A stretch of 64,000 bases of DNA, from NCBI RefSeq assembly GCF_003173775.1, contig NZ_CP029552.1:6159001-6223000 (forward strand). The letters are read 5' to 3'. Below the pieces are notes generated by a model. The model ran no database searches, was not told the DNA's origin, and worked only from the letters and a program-made list of their open reading frames with translations. This DNA is from Methylobacterium sp. 17Sr1-1. GTDB taxonomy: Bacteria; Pseudomonadota; Alphaproteobacteria; Rhizobiales; Beijerinckiaceae. Made by a program: the position numbers and the translations under genes. Positions within the stretch are counted from its first letter, which is position 1. Every line of letters begins with the position of its first letter. Positions 42,878 to 49,818 of this stretch are shown in pieces.

Positions 42878-43143
42878 CCAAGGCAAAGAAGCCGAAGGTG
42901 CCGCCCAAGCGCGTCCTGCGCGTCGCGGAGATCTGCAAGGGCGGGCAGCGCCTGCATTGCCAGTTCAGGCCACGAGCGATCGGAGAGACCGACGATGTTC
43001 GCCTCTGGTGGTTCGAGCCGTCAGGCGAGAACTGCGGCCCGGCCAGCGCTCGCGAGGCGATTGCGCTCGGCCTGATCGTGCCGGCCGATGATGGCCTGTT
43101 CGGCACCGGTGACGCTCAGACCTACATCGCTGCGCAGAGCTGA
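42874..43143 (+). CDS. Small hypothetical phage protein
   Basis: 89 residues, GTG start overlapping the previous stop. A basic N terminus (TKAKKPKVPPKRVLRV) precedes a compact region with DVRLWWFEPSGENCGPASAREAIALGLI. No family recognised. Confidence 0.55.
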   Translation: MTKAKKPKVPPKRVLRVAEICKGGQRLHCQFRPRAIGETDDVRLWWFEPSGENCGPASAREAIALGLIVPADDGLFGTGDAQTYIAAQS

Positions 43144-43148
43144 CGTTG

Positions 43149-43427
43149 ATGCCGGCCGCCTACGACATCAAGCGCCCGTCATCACCGGTGCCGCTCGCTC
43201 GTATCGCCACCGTGGCCGCCGAGGTCAACAAGCGCTGGTGGAGCATGTTCACCAGATACACTGGTGACGACCAGTACAAGTGGTTCGATATCGATCTCGC
43301 TACTCGTGAAGGTGCTGACCTGCTCGAGCGCATCGCCGTGCTCGCGGCTCTCAAGGGAGACGCCTACGTCCTCGACCTCATAGAGCGGGCGATCGAGCGG
43401 CATACACCGGCGGAGGACGCCGCGTGA
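43149..43427 (+). CDS. Small hypothetical phage protein
   Basis: 92 residues from ATG at 43149. Contains VNKRWWSMFTRYTGDDQYKWFDIDLATREGADLLERIAVLAAL. Its stop overlaps the next GTG (43424-43427). No family recognised. Confidence 0.55.
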   Translation: MPAAYDIKRPSSPVPLARIATVAAEVNKRWWSMFTRYTGDDQYKWFDIDLATREGADLLERIAVLAALKGDAYVLDLIERAIERHTPAEDAA

Positions 43428-44311
43428 GCCTTAGCCCGGAAGCCATTGACGCCATGATCGCTGCAGGCCTGTCGGCCGAGCAGATGGGTGCCATCATCAA
43501 GGCCGAGCTGCTGGCTGCCCGGGCCCAGGAGGGTGCTGCGGACGAGGAGCGGAGAGAGAAGGCGCGCGCTGGCAACCGCGAACGTCAGGCTCGGTGGCGT
43601 GACCGGCGTAACGGAAATAACGCGAATAACGGCGTTACGGGGCGTGACAAGCGTGACCCCTCCCCCAAAGATAATAATCAAACCCCCACCCAACCCATTC
43701 CCCCAGTCGGTCCTATCGGACCGACAGCCCCCAAGGGGGCCGACGACGCCGAGCTGCCCGGATCGGTCGATCCGGTCGAGGCAGGCGCCGCCCCGGCAGC
43801 CCACCCTGGTGCCGAGACGCCGAAGGCGAAATCCGAGCCCCGAGCTCGCCGCCTCACAGCCGATTTTGCCGACAGCCCGGAGGCTCGCGCCGTCTGCGCC
43901 GAGATGGGCCTGACCGGCGAGGAAGCCGACGCCGCGCTGGCCGAGTTCTGCGACTACTGGCTGTCCGAGGGCGGTCAGAAAGCCCGAAAAATCGATTGGC
44001 CGCGGACACTTCGCAATCGGCTGCGGGAGACATCCCGTCGCCGCCCGCCGCCCGGTCGACCGCTGCCACGAGGCCAGCCTGACCGCCCCCTCAGCCCCGC
44101 CGCCCGCCGTGCCCTGTTCCTCCGCGATCTCTCCCGAGGTTCCGATGCTCCCGACGACGAGACAGATCCGTCCCTCGACGATGACGTCCCCATCATCGAC
44201 CACGAGGGCGATGGCCGATCTGACCGGGCTCTTCCACGGTCGGCTGCAGGAGATCCCCGGCAACTTCCGGCGCAAGGCCATCTCCGCCTCGCAGGCGCCG
44301 GCCGTCGCTGA
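43424..44311 (+). CDS. Phage replication protein, DnaT/O-like C-terminal region
   Basis: 295 residues from a GTG. A helical N-terminal part and a long Pro/Asn/Thr-rich linker (about residues 60-140, with DNNQTPTQPIPPVGPIGP) are followed by LTADFADSPEARAVCAEMGLTGEEADAALAEFCDYWLSEGGQKARKIDWPRTLRNRLR. That stretch resembles the C-terminal helper domain of phage and plasmid replication initiators (DnaT/O-like), which often has ARK-DW--T-RN-R. Beyond about residue 262 the frame looks out of register, and the next gene starts at 44211 in another frame. Confidence 0.65.
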   Translation: MSLSPEAIDAMIAAGLSAEQMGAIIKAELLAARAQEGAADEERREKARAGNRERQARWRDRRNGNNANNGVTGRDKRDPSPKDNNQTPTQPIPPVGPIGPTAPKGADDAELPGSVDPVEAGAAPAAHPGAETPKAKSEPRARRLTADFADSPEARAVCAEMGLTGEEADAALAEFCDYWLSEGGQKARKIDWPRTLRNRLRETSRRRPPPGRPLPRGQPDRPLSPAARRALFLRDLSRGSDAPDDETDPSLDDDVPIIDHEGDGRSDRALPRSAAGDPRQLPAQGHLRLAGAGRR

Positions 44312-44849
44312 GCGAGCAGTGCTTGAGGCCCGCCGCGAAGAGCTTCAGGCGGTGCTCCGCCAGGGCGGCAAGGCACATCAGCCGGCGGCGGCGCAGCTGG
44401 TGTTCGTGTTCCCGGCCTACGGCGCCGACGAGATCTCGGATGCGGCCACGATCGAGCGATTGGTCGGCACCCTGACGCCCTATCCCGTCTGGGCCGTGGT
44501 CGAGGCCGTTCACCGGTTCCGGCACAACCGGGCCGTGACCCCGTGGGACCGCGGTCGCTGCCCGACCGAGCCACAGATCGTCGCTGAGGTGCGCACCATC
44601 ATGGCGCCGGTCGAGACCGAGCTGCACCGCGTCAGCAGCATCCTGGACGCCGAGATCCTGCCGGAGCCCACGGAGGCAGATCGCGCCAAGGTCGCGCAAC
44701 TCGCGGCCGATCTCGCCCGCAGCATGCGCTTCCCGCGCGCCGCTGTGTCCGAGCAGGAGCTGGCCCGGATCACCGAAAGCGGCATGGGCGGTCTGAAGCT
44801 GGACCGCCGCATCCTGTCGAAGGCAGGCGTGCCGAGCGAGGCCGCCTGA
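44211..44849 (+). CDS. Phage replication-associated protein
   Basis: 212 residues from ATG at 44211. It starts DLTGLFHGRLQEIPGNFRRKAISASQAPAVAER, overlaps the preceding frame by about 100 bases, and continues with TPYPVWAVVEAVHRFRHN and PTEPQIVAEVR, which resemble helicase-loader or replication accessory proteins but not strongly. An upstream ATG at 44145 in the same frame is possible. Placement after a DnaT/O-like gene suggests a role in replication. Confidence 0.55.
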   Translation: MADLTGLFHGRLQEIPGNFRRKAISASQAPAVAERAVLEARREELQAVLRQGGKAHQPAAAQLVFVFPAYGADEISDAATIERLVGTLTPYPVWAVVEAVHRFRHNRAVTPWDRGRCPTEPQIVAEVRTIMAPVETELHRVSSILDAEILPEPTEADRAKVAQLAADLARSMRFPRAAVSEQELARITESGMGGLKLDRRILSKAGVPSEAA

Positions 44850-44901
44850 CACCCGGGCCGGCGCTCCGGCGCCGGTCTCACCCTGCAGCGTGGAGTATCC
44901 G

Positions 44902-45516
44902 ATGTCTCGTCGTTCGACCGCCCTCGCCCAAGCAGCCGGTGAGGCAACCGATGCCCCGGTGCTGCCGGCGGCGCCGGCCCTGCATCTTGGCGACCGCTGC
45001 CGCTGGCCGCGGGACAGCCGCCGCGAGACCGCCATGTGCCAGGCCGCCGGAGAGCCCAACCCGGTGCGCTGGCACGCCGCCGTGACCAATCCCGGGTGCG
45101 AGGTCATGGTGCGCGACGCCATGGCCCGCAGAGGCGTGGACACGGTGCTGCCGATGCTCCGGTTCTGGCGGGTGCAGAACCGGAAGCGGATCGTCGCCGA
45201 ACGACCGCTGATGGCCCGCGTCGTGCTCTTTGGCCTCGACCCCTCAACGCAGAACGTCGCCGGCATCTACGGCCTAGAGCGCATCGTCAGGGGCGCGTCG
45301 GACCGCTGGGCGGTGCTGGACCAGGGCGAGGTGCAGGACCTGCGCCTGCGCATCCTGCGGGGCGAATTCGACGCCACGCTGCGCGTCAGCCACCCTTACA
45401 TCGAGGTGCCCCCGCTGATCCGGCACTTGGTCGCCATCGGAGCGCTGCCGTATTCGGCCACCTGCACCCACAGCGCAGCGAAGCGCTTAGGCTTGAAATT
45501 CAAGGAGGTAGCGTGA
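44902..45516 (+). CDS. NusG N-terminal-domain (NGN) transcription factor at the late-control position
   Basis: 204 residues from ATG at 44902. Residues 56-153 (RWHAAVTNPGCEVMVRDAMARRGVDTVLPML...RPLMARVVLFGL...GLERIVRG...QGEVQDLRLRIL) follow the NusG/RfaH NGN pattern: W-aromatic start, PG-E, a second helix, Pro in the sheet, the RPL-x-x-x-V strand and the final helix. The first ~50 residues include a Cys pair (CRWP...MCQ). The C-terminal 50 residues (YIEVPPLIRHLVAIGALPYSATCTHSAAKRLGL) are not a KOW domain. It is the last gene before the late region, where lambda encodes Q, so a late antiterminator is likely. Family call from pattern only. Confidence 0.72.
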   Translation: MSRRSTALAQAAGEATDAPVLPAAPALHLGDRCRWPRDSRRETAMCQAAGEPNPVRWHAAVTNPGCEVMVRDAMARRGVDTVLPMLRFWRVQNRKRIVAERPLMARVVLFGLDPSTQNVAGIYGLERIVRGASDRWAVLDQGEVQDLRLRILRGEFDATLRVSHPYIEVPPLIRHLVAIGALPYSATCTHSAAKRLGLKFKEVA

Positions 45517-45531
45517 TATCTGACGGGTCTC

Positions 45532-45571
45532 AGCACGGCAGTGTCTCGGCACCTGTCGTGCGTTAGCTTTG
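45532..45571 (+). ncRNA. Structured repeat copy 1 (hairpin plus GTTAGCTTTG)
   Basis: GCACGGCAG and CTGTCGTGC form a 9-bp stem with one G-U pair and an 11-base loop, followed directly by GTTAGCTTTG. It begins 15 bases after the NusG-like gene. A second copy is at 58605-58643. Function unknown; an RNA site for antitermination, termination or processing is possible. Confidence 0.6.
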
Positions 45572-45640
45572 GCGCTTAATGACCGCCAAGTCAGTAACTC
45601 CGTCCTGACGGCGGACTTGAGCGGGTGAGCGGCCGAGAGG

Positions 45641-45669
45641 GCCGCCCCTCGGTGGGGGCTTACGCCCCC
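45641..45669. terminator. Hairpin at the end of the small leftward gene
   Basis: GCCCC near 45644 and GGGGGC at 45654-45659 can pair, and GGGGGC-TTAC-GCCCCC (45654-45669) is a perfect stem. It overlaps the stop of the minus-strand gene ending at 45660. There is no T-run, so strength is uncertain. Confidence 0.35.
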
Positions 45670-45857
45670 GGTCCGAAGACCTTCATCTGCTCCCGGTTCA
45701 CCTCGGGGTGGCTGTTCCACTCCTCGCAGAAGATCCGGGCTTCCAGTTCGGTGTAGAAGGCGCCCTCGACCTCCCAGTTCAGGTCCCGGTTCTTGACCAG
45801 CCACTCGGCGCCGGTGTTGTTGGTGGGGTTCTGCTTGGTGGCCTTGGTCTTGGTCAT
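45660..45857 (-). CDS. Small phage protein on the minus strand
   Basis: 65 residues, MTKTKATKQNPTNNTGAEWL onward, with a clear GAGGAGAG ribosome site before the ATG. The middle EVEGAFYTELEARIFCEEWNSHPEV looks folded. It is the only minus-strand gene in the right arm and may be a moron near the late promoter. No family recognised. Confidence 0.6.
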   Translation of the reverse strand: MTKTKATKQNPTNNTGAEWLVKNRDLNWEVEGAFYTELEARIFCEEWNSHPEVNREQMKVFGPGA

Positions 45858-45886
45858 CTGTGTCTCTCCTCTGTCTGTGCTTATGT

Positions 45887-45952
45887 TGTACTTCGCATTA
45901 CTTGCGGCGTCAACAGTAAAATCGCAGACTAGGTGAGATTTGTTGAAGTACA
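45887..45952. promoter_or_regulatory. Inverted repeat in the divergent gap before the late genes
   Basis: TGTACTTC at 45887-45894 and GAAGTACA at 45945-45952 are perfect inverted copies 50 bases apart, with an AT-rich TAAAAT element between. It lies between the minus gene and the rightward late genes, so it may be the late promoter region or a regulatory site. Confidence 0.35.
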
Positions 45953-45964
45953 GGCGAGGTCGTC

Positions 45965-46300
45965 ATGTTCGGCTGGTTCAGCAAACGGCGACGTGAGGAA
46001 GAGCAGAGGCGTCGGGAGCAAGAGGACAGGCTGCGCCGCGCAAGGCTGCTGGACGCGCCCAGGTCTCGCGCCTCCCGCTCTTCATGGGACGACAGCCCGA
46101 TGAACCCCGCCTCGCCCTCGGGCATGATCCTCAGCCCGCTCAGCCCCCTGTCACCGCTCTACGGTGGGCACGCCGCCCCCGACACCTCGTCCTGTCACAG
46201 CCATCACGACAGCGGCTCGTCCTGGGGCGGATCGAGCGACAGCGGCTCGTGCTCCTCGTCGTCGGACGGTGGCGGGTCGAGCGGCGGCGGTGGGGACTGA
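45965..46300 (+). CDS. Low-complexity basic/serine-rich small protein
   Basis: 111 residues. The N-terminal ~35 are very basic and Arg/Glu-rich (MFGWFSKRRREEEQRRREQE onward), and the last 35 are Ser/Gly/Asp-rich with several His residues. There is no recognised domain. It is the first gene of the rightward late-side cluster after the divergent gap. Confidence 0.5.
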   Translation: MFGWFSKRRREEEQRRREQEDRLRRARLLDAPRSRASRSSWDDSPMNPASPSGMILSPLSPLSPLYGGHAAPDTSSCHSHHDSGSSWGGSSDSGSCSSSSDGGGSSGGGGD

Positions 46301-46310
46301 GGGCCAGGCT

Positions 46311-46484
46311 ATGCTGCGCTACCTGCTCGCCCGCTTCCGACTGTCTCAGCGTGCGATCTGCGAGGAGAGCGCTGGCCGTGGCCTCGGCGACGACTTCCAC
46401 GACTATCCGGACACGGCAGACGGTCAGCCCTGGCACCTTGTCGATCTGACCTGCCGCCACTGCGGCAAGACCTTCAGGATCTGA
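46311..46484 (+). CDS. Small zinc-ribbon-like protein
   Basis: 57 residues from ATG at 46311. It ends WHLVDLTCRHCGKTFRI, with a CxxC zinc-ribbon half. A larger overlapping frame starts at 46164, but the shorter start leaves tight spacing after the previous gene. No family recognised. Confidence 0.5.
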   Translation: MLRYLLARFRLSQRAICEESAGRGLGDDFHDYPDTADGQPWHLVDLTCRHCGKTFRI

Positions 46485-46492
46485 GGCGGGCC

Positions 46493-46744
46493 ATGGCCGA
46501 CATCCGCAGCACCTACATCCACGAGCGCCAGGTGAAGTGCTTCATCGACCGGCACGAGCTTGAGCGGGTGGTCCGCGAGCACGCCCTTAGGCAGGCCGGA
46601 TACGATCCGGCGGCGAAGAACCTGACCGTGAAGGTGAAGTTCGAAGACGACACCGAGGGCTCGCCTTCCTACAAGGTCGGGACGAAGGTGCGGGTCGAGA
46701 TTGTCGAGGCGCTACTGGCCGATCCGCAGGGGTCCGAGGCCTGA
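46493..46744 (+). CDS. Small hypothetical phage protein
   Basis: 83 residues. IRSTYIHERQVKCFIDRHELERVVREHALRQAGYDPAAKNLTVKVKFEDDTEGSPSYKVGTKVRVEIVEAL suggests an alpha/beta fold. It resembles a small protein found before terminase genes in related prophages. Function unknown. Confidence 0.55.
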   Translation: MADIRSTYIHERQVKCFIDRHELERVVREHALRQAGYDPAAKNLTVKVKFEDDTEGSPSYKVGTKVRVEIVEALLADPQGSEA

Positions 46745-46746
46745 TC

Positions 46747-46792
46747 GGCACCTCGCCCCCGAAGTGTCAGGGCCCCTGGCACCTCCGGAGGT
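46747..46792. other. Candidate cos region (two adjacent palindromes)
   Basis: GTGTCAGGG-C-CCCTGGCAC at 46764-46782 is a near-perfect dyad, directly followed by the perfect palindrome ACCTCCGGAGGT at 46781-46792. A direct repeat GGCACCTC occurs at 46747 and 46778. This lies 65-110 bases upstream of the terminase small subunit, where cos is placed in lambda. No proof of cutting. Confidence 0.4.
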
Positions 46793-46857
46793 ATACGGGT
46801 GGTCGGGGCCCCCAATTTTCCTAGCGCCAGGATCCCAAAACCCGTGAACGGTGTACG

Positions 46858-47523
46858 GTGAACGCCCCGAGTGAACGCCCCGCCGCGACGATGACCCAGG
46901 CCGAGTTCGCCCGGCACCGCGGCGTCTCGAAGGCGATCGTCACGAAGTGGAAGGCGCAGGGCCTGCTGGCGCTGGCCTCGGACGGCCGGGTCGAGGTCGA
47001 GGCCACCGAATGGAACCTCGACCAGCGCCCCGCCACCAACCGGGGCGGCACAACGCACCGTCCGATCCGCGCCATCCCGCGAGCCGAGCCCGATCCGCGC
47101 GAGCGCCCGGCGCCGCGGTCGAGCAAGGCGGACCATAGGGGCGCGATCCCGCAGCCGAGCCGGTCCGAGCAGGACGGCGATGAGGAGCCCCCGGAGTTCG
47201 ACCCGGAGAACCCGAACCTCTCGCTCGCCGCGGCCGCGCAGCGGAAGGAAAACCACCTCGGCCTGCTCCGCCGGCAGGAGTACCTGACCAAGCAGGGCAA
47301 GCTGGTCGACCGCGCCGAGGCCGAGGCCGCCTTCTTCGACGAGGCCCGGGCGATGCGCGATGCCTGGCTCGCTTGGCCGGCCCGGGTCGGCATCGAGATG
47401 GCGGACGCGCTGAAGGTCGATGCCCGGACGCTGACCCAGGTCCTCGCCACCTATGTCCAACAGCACCTCGCCGAGCTCGGCGAGCCCAGCAGCCCCGATC
47501 TCGGCTCCCCCGAGGCCGGCTGA
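46858..47523 (+). CDS. Terminase small subunit (Nu1-like)
   Basis: 221 residues from a GTG. Residues 12-45 (MTQAEFARHRGVSKAIVTKWKAQGLLAL) are a winged helix-turn-helix like that of gpNu1, followed by a Pro/Arg-rich linker and helices (AAAAQRKENHLGLLRRQEYLTKQGKLVDRAEAEAAFFDEARAMRDAWLAWPARVG), which match phage terminase small subunits. It should bind cos and recruit the large subunit. Its end overlaps the next start by about 70 bases. Confidence 0.85.
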   Translation: MNAPSERPAATMTQAEFARHRGVSKAIVTKWKAQGLLALASDGRVEVEATEWNLDQRPATNRGGTTHRPIRAIPRAEPDPRERPAPRSSKADHRGAIPQPSRSEQDGDEEPPEFDPENPNLSLAAAAQRKENHLGLLRRQEYLTKQGKLVDRAEAEAAFFDEARAMRDAWLAWPARVGIEMADALKVDARTLTQVLATYVQQHLAELGEPSSPDLGSPEAG

Positions 47524-49549
47524 CGTCACCAGCCTACGCCGATCCTGGCGGCGCGGCATGACCCCGCCGCCGAACCTCGACGTGGTGCAGTGGGCGGAGC
47601 GGTACCGGAAGCTGAGCAAGGAGAGCTCGAACGGCGGCAAGTTCTTCGTGTCGCGGGTCGAGGTCGCCCGCGGCCCGATGCTCTGGGCGACCGAGCCCGG
47701 GGTCAGCAAGATCACGCTGATGGCGTGCACGCAGCTGCTCAAGACGACGCTCATCGAGAACGTCATCGGTCGCTTCGCTCACGTCGATCCCTGCCCGATG
47801 CTCGGAGTGTTCCCGAAGGATGACGCGGCCGAGACCTTCTCGAAGGATCGGCTGGCGCCGATGATCCGGGACACCAAGGTGCTGACCGACCTGTTCGGCG
47901 AGGCCAAGTCCCGGGACGCCGGCGCGACCCTGTCGCACAAGCAGTTCCCGGGCGGGCACATCACCCTGGTGGGCGCGAACAGCCCGACCAACCTCGCGAT
48001 GCGGCCGATCCGGCTCCTGGTCTGCGACGAGATCGACAAGTACCCCCTCTCCGCAGGTGGAGAGGGGCCCCCGATCGACCTCGCCGAGGAGCGGCAGGCC
48101 GAGTTCAAGGCGAACAGCCTGACCGTGGTGGCCTGCTCGCCGACGATCGCCGGTCGCTCGGCCATCGAAGCGAGCTACGAGGAGAGCGACCAGCGCAAGG
48201 CCTTCGTCCGCTGCCCGCACCCGGGCTGCGGCACCTGGCAGTCGCTGGAATGGGAGCGGGTCCGGTTCGAGAAGGACGAGGCCGGCAAGATCGATACCCA
48301 CACGGCGCGGTACGAGTGCGAGGCCTGCGAGCGGCCGTGGACCGAGGCACAGCGCCTTGGCGCGCTGAAGCGCATCGAGTGGCGGCAGACCCGGTCATTC
48401 ACCTGCTGCGGCGAGCCGCAGACGCCGGAACGGTGGGCGCCGCTGGCGCACGGGGTGCGGCGGGCGCTTTGCCGGCACTGCGGCACGCAGGCGGTGCCGA
48501 ACGACCATGCCGGCGGCGTCGCCTCGAAGCTCTACGCGCCGAAGCAGACGATCCGAGAGACGGTGACGAAGTTCGCGAGGGCGCTGCGGCGCGGGCCGGA
48601 GACGTTGCGGACCTTCTTCAACACCCAGCTCGCCCGCACCTGGAAGGAGGGCGCCGACGCGCCGGACTGGCACGACGTCTACGCCCGGCGGGACACCTAC
48701 CTGTCGGGCACGGTCTGCCGGGCCGCGCTGATCCTGTTCGCCGGGGTCGACGTCCAGAAGGACCGACTCGAGGTCGGGATCTGGGGCTTCGGCCGGAACC
48801 GGGAGCGGTGGCTGGTCGAGCATCGGGTGCTGCCTGGGCCGACGAACCGCCCGGAGGTCTGGGCCGACCTCGAGGCCATGTTTGGTGAGACCTGGCAGCA
48901 CGAGGCCGGCGCCGAGATGGCGGTGCGGGACTGGGGGATCGATTCGAGCGGCTTCACCGCCGAGGTCTACGCCTTCGTCCGTTCGCAGGGCGGGCGCGGC
49001 AACGTGTACGCGGTTGACGGCCAGGACAGCTACGCGTCGGCCTTCCTCGGCGTGGGTGCGAAGGACACCACCCCCGCCGGCAAGAAGCTGCGGCGCGGGC
49101 TGAAGACGATACGGGTGGGCGCGTCGTTCGCCAAGCAGGAGCTGATGGGTTGCCTCGCGCTGCAGCGCCCGGCCGAGGGCAACCCCTTCCCGGCCGGCTT
49201 CGTCCACCTGCCGCGCGACGTGCCCGAGGATCAGGTCAAGCAGCTGACCGCCGAGGAACTGGTCACCCACGTCATGCGCGGCCGCACCCGGCGCGAGTGG
49301 GTGCCGATCGGTGGCCGGCGCAACGAGGTGCTGGACTGCGCGAACTACGCCCGCGGCCTCGCCGCGATGCGCGGGTGGGACCGGTGGCGGGAACTGCACT
49401 GGCGCGACCTCGAGGCGGTGCTGGGCATCGAGCGGGCCCGCCCCAGGGCCGAGGAAGCGTCGCTGCCGCCCGCGGTCGCCGCCGGCACCCTGGCCGCGCG
49501 GAACATGCAACGGCGCGCTGTGCGGCGCAGCCGGGTCAACAATCGGTGA
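47453..49549 (+). CDS. Terminase large subunit, GpA family
   Basis: 698 residues. The ATPase has a variant P-loop TQLLKTTL (Lys97) and Walker B RLLVCDEID (Asp192-Glu193). The C-terminal nuclease half includes GVDVQKDRLEVGIWGFGR and a Cys-rich zinc-like insert (CPHPGCG, CEACER). Matches the lambda gpA terminase family that cuts cos and packages DNA. The start at 47453 is the only one that retains the conserved SWRRGMTPPPNLDVVQWAERYRKLS region. It ends in a TGATG overlap with the gpW-like gene. Confidence 0.92.
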   Translation: MSNSTSPSSASPAAPISAPPRPADVTSLRRSWRRGMTPPPNLDVVQWAERYRKLSKESSNGGKFFVSRVEVARGPMLWATEPGVSKITLMACTQLLKTTLIENVIGRFAHVDPCPMLGVFPKDDAAETFSKDRLAPMIRDTKVLTDLFGEAKSRDAGATLSHKQFPGGHITLVGANSPTNLAMRPIRLLVCDEIDKYPLSAGGEGPPIDLAEERQAEFKANSLTVVACSPTIAGRSAIEASYEESDQRKAFVRCPHPGCGTWQSLEWERVRFEKDEAGKIDTHTARYECEACERPWTEAQRLGALKRIEWRQTRSFTCCGEPQTPERWAPLAHGVRRALCRHCGTQAVPNDHAGGVASKLYAPKQTIRETVTKFARALRRGPETLRTFFNTQLARTWKEGADAPDWHDVYARRDTYLSGTVCRAALILFAGVDVQKDRLEVGIWGFGRNRERWLVEHRVLPGPTNRPEVWADLEAMFGETWQHEAGAEMAVRDWGIDSSGFTAEVYAFVRSQGGRGNVYAVDGQDSYASAFLGVGAKDTTPAGKKLRRGLKTIRVGASFAKQELMGCLALQRPAEGNPFPAGFVHLPRDVPEDQVKQLTAEELVTHVMRGRTRREWVPIGGRRNEVLDCANYARGLAAMRGWDRWRELHWRDLEAVLGIERARPRAEEASLPPAVAAGTLAARNMQRRAVRRSRVNNR

Positions 49550-49818
49550 TGGGGCCGCAGATGTACGAGACCGACGGCCAGCGTCTGCTCAAGATGCGCG
49601 CCCAGCTGGTGAAGCTCGACGCGGCGATGGTGAGTGGCGTGCTCACCGTCGAGGGCGCCGACAACACAGGGCGCGTGACCTACCGCACCTATGCGGAGAT
49701 GCGGCAGGCACGGCGCGACCTCGTCCAGCGCATCACCGCATTGGCTATTGCCATCGGTGAGGGCGACGGCATTCGTCGCGCCCGGCAGGTCGTCATGACG
49801 GGGCGCAGCGGGTGGTGA
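49549..49818 (+). CDS. Head-tail joining protein (gpW-like)
   Basis: 89 residues, start overlapping the terminase stop. The sequence LKMRAQLVKLDAAMVSGVLTVEGADNTGRVTYRTYAEMRQARRDLVQRI resembles gpW, which closes the portal-side of the filled capsid. Position between terminase and portal is as in lambda. Confidence 0.78.
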   Translation: MGPQMYETDGQRLLKMRAQLVKLDAAMVSGVLTVEGADNTGRVTYRTYAEMRQARRDLVQRITALAIAIGEGDGIRRARQVVMTGRSGW

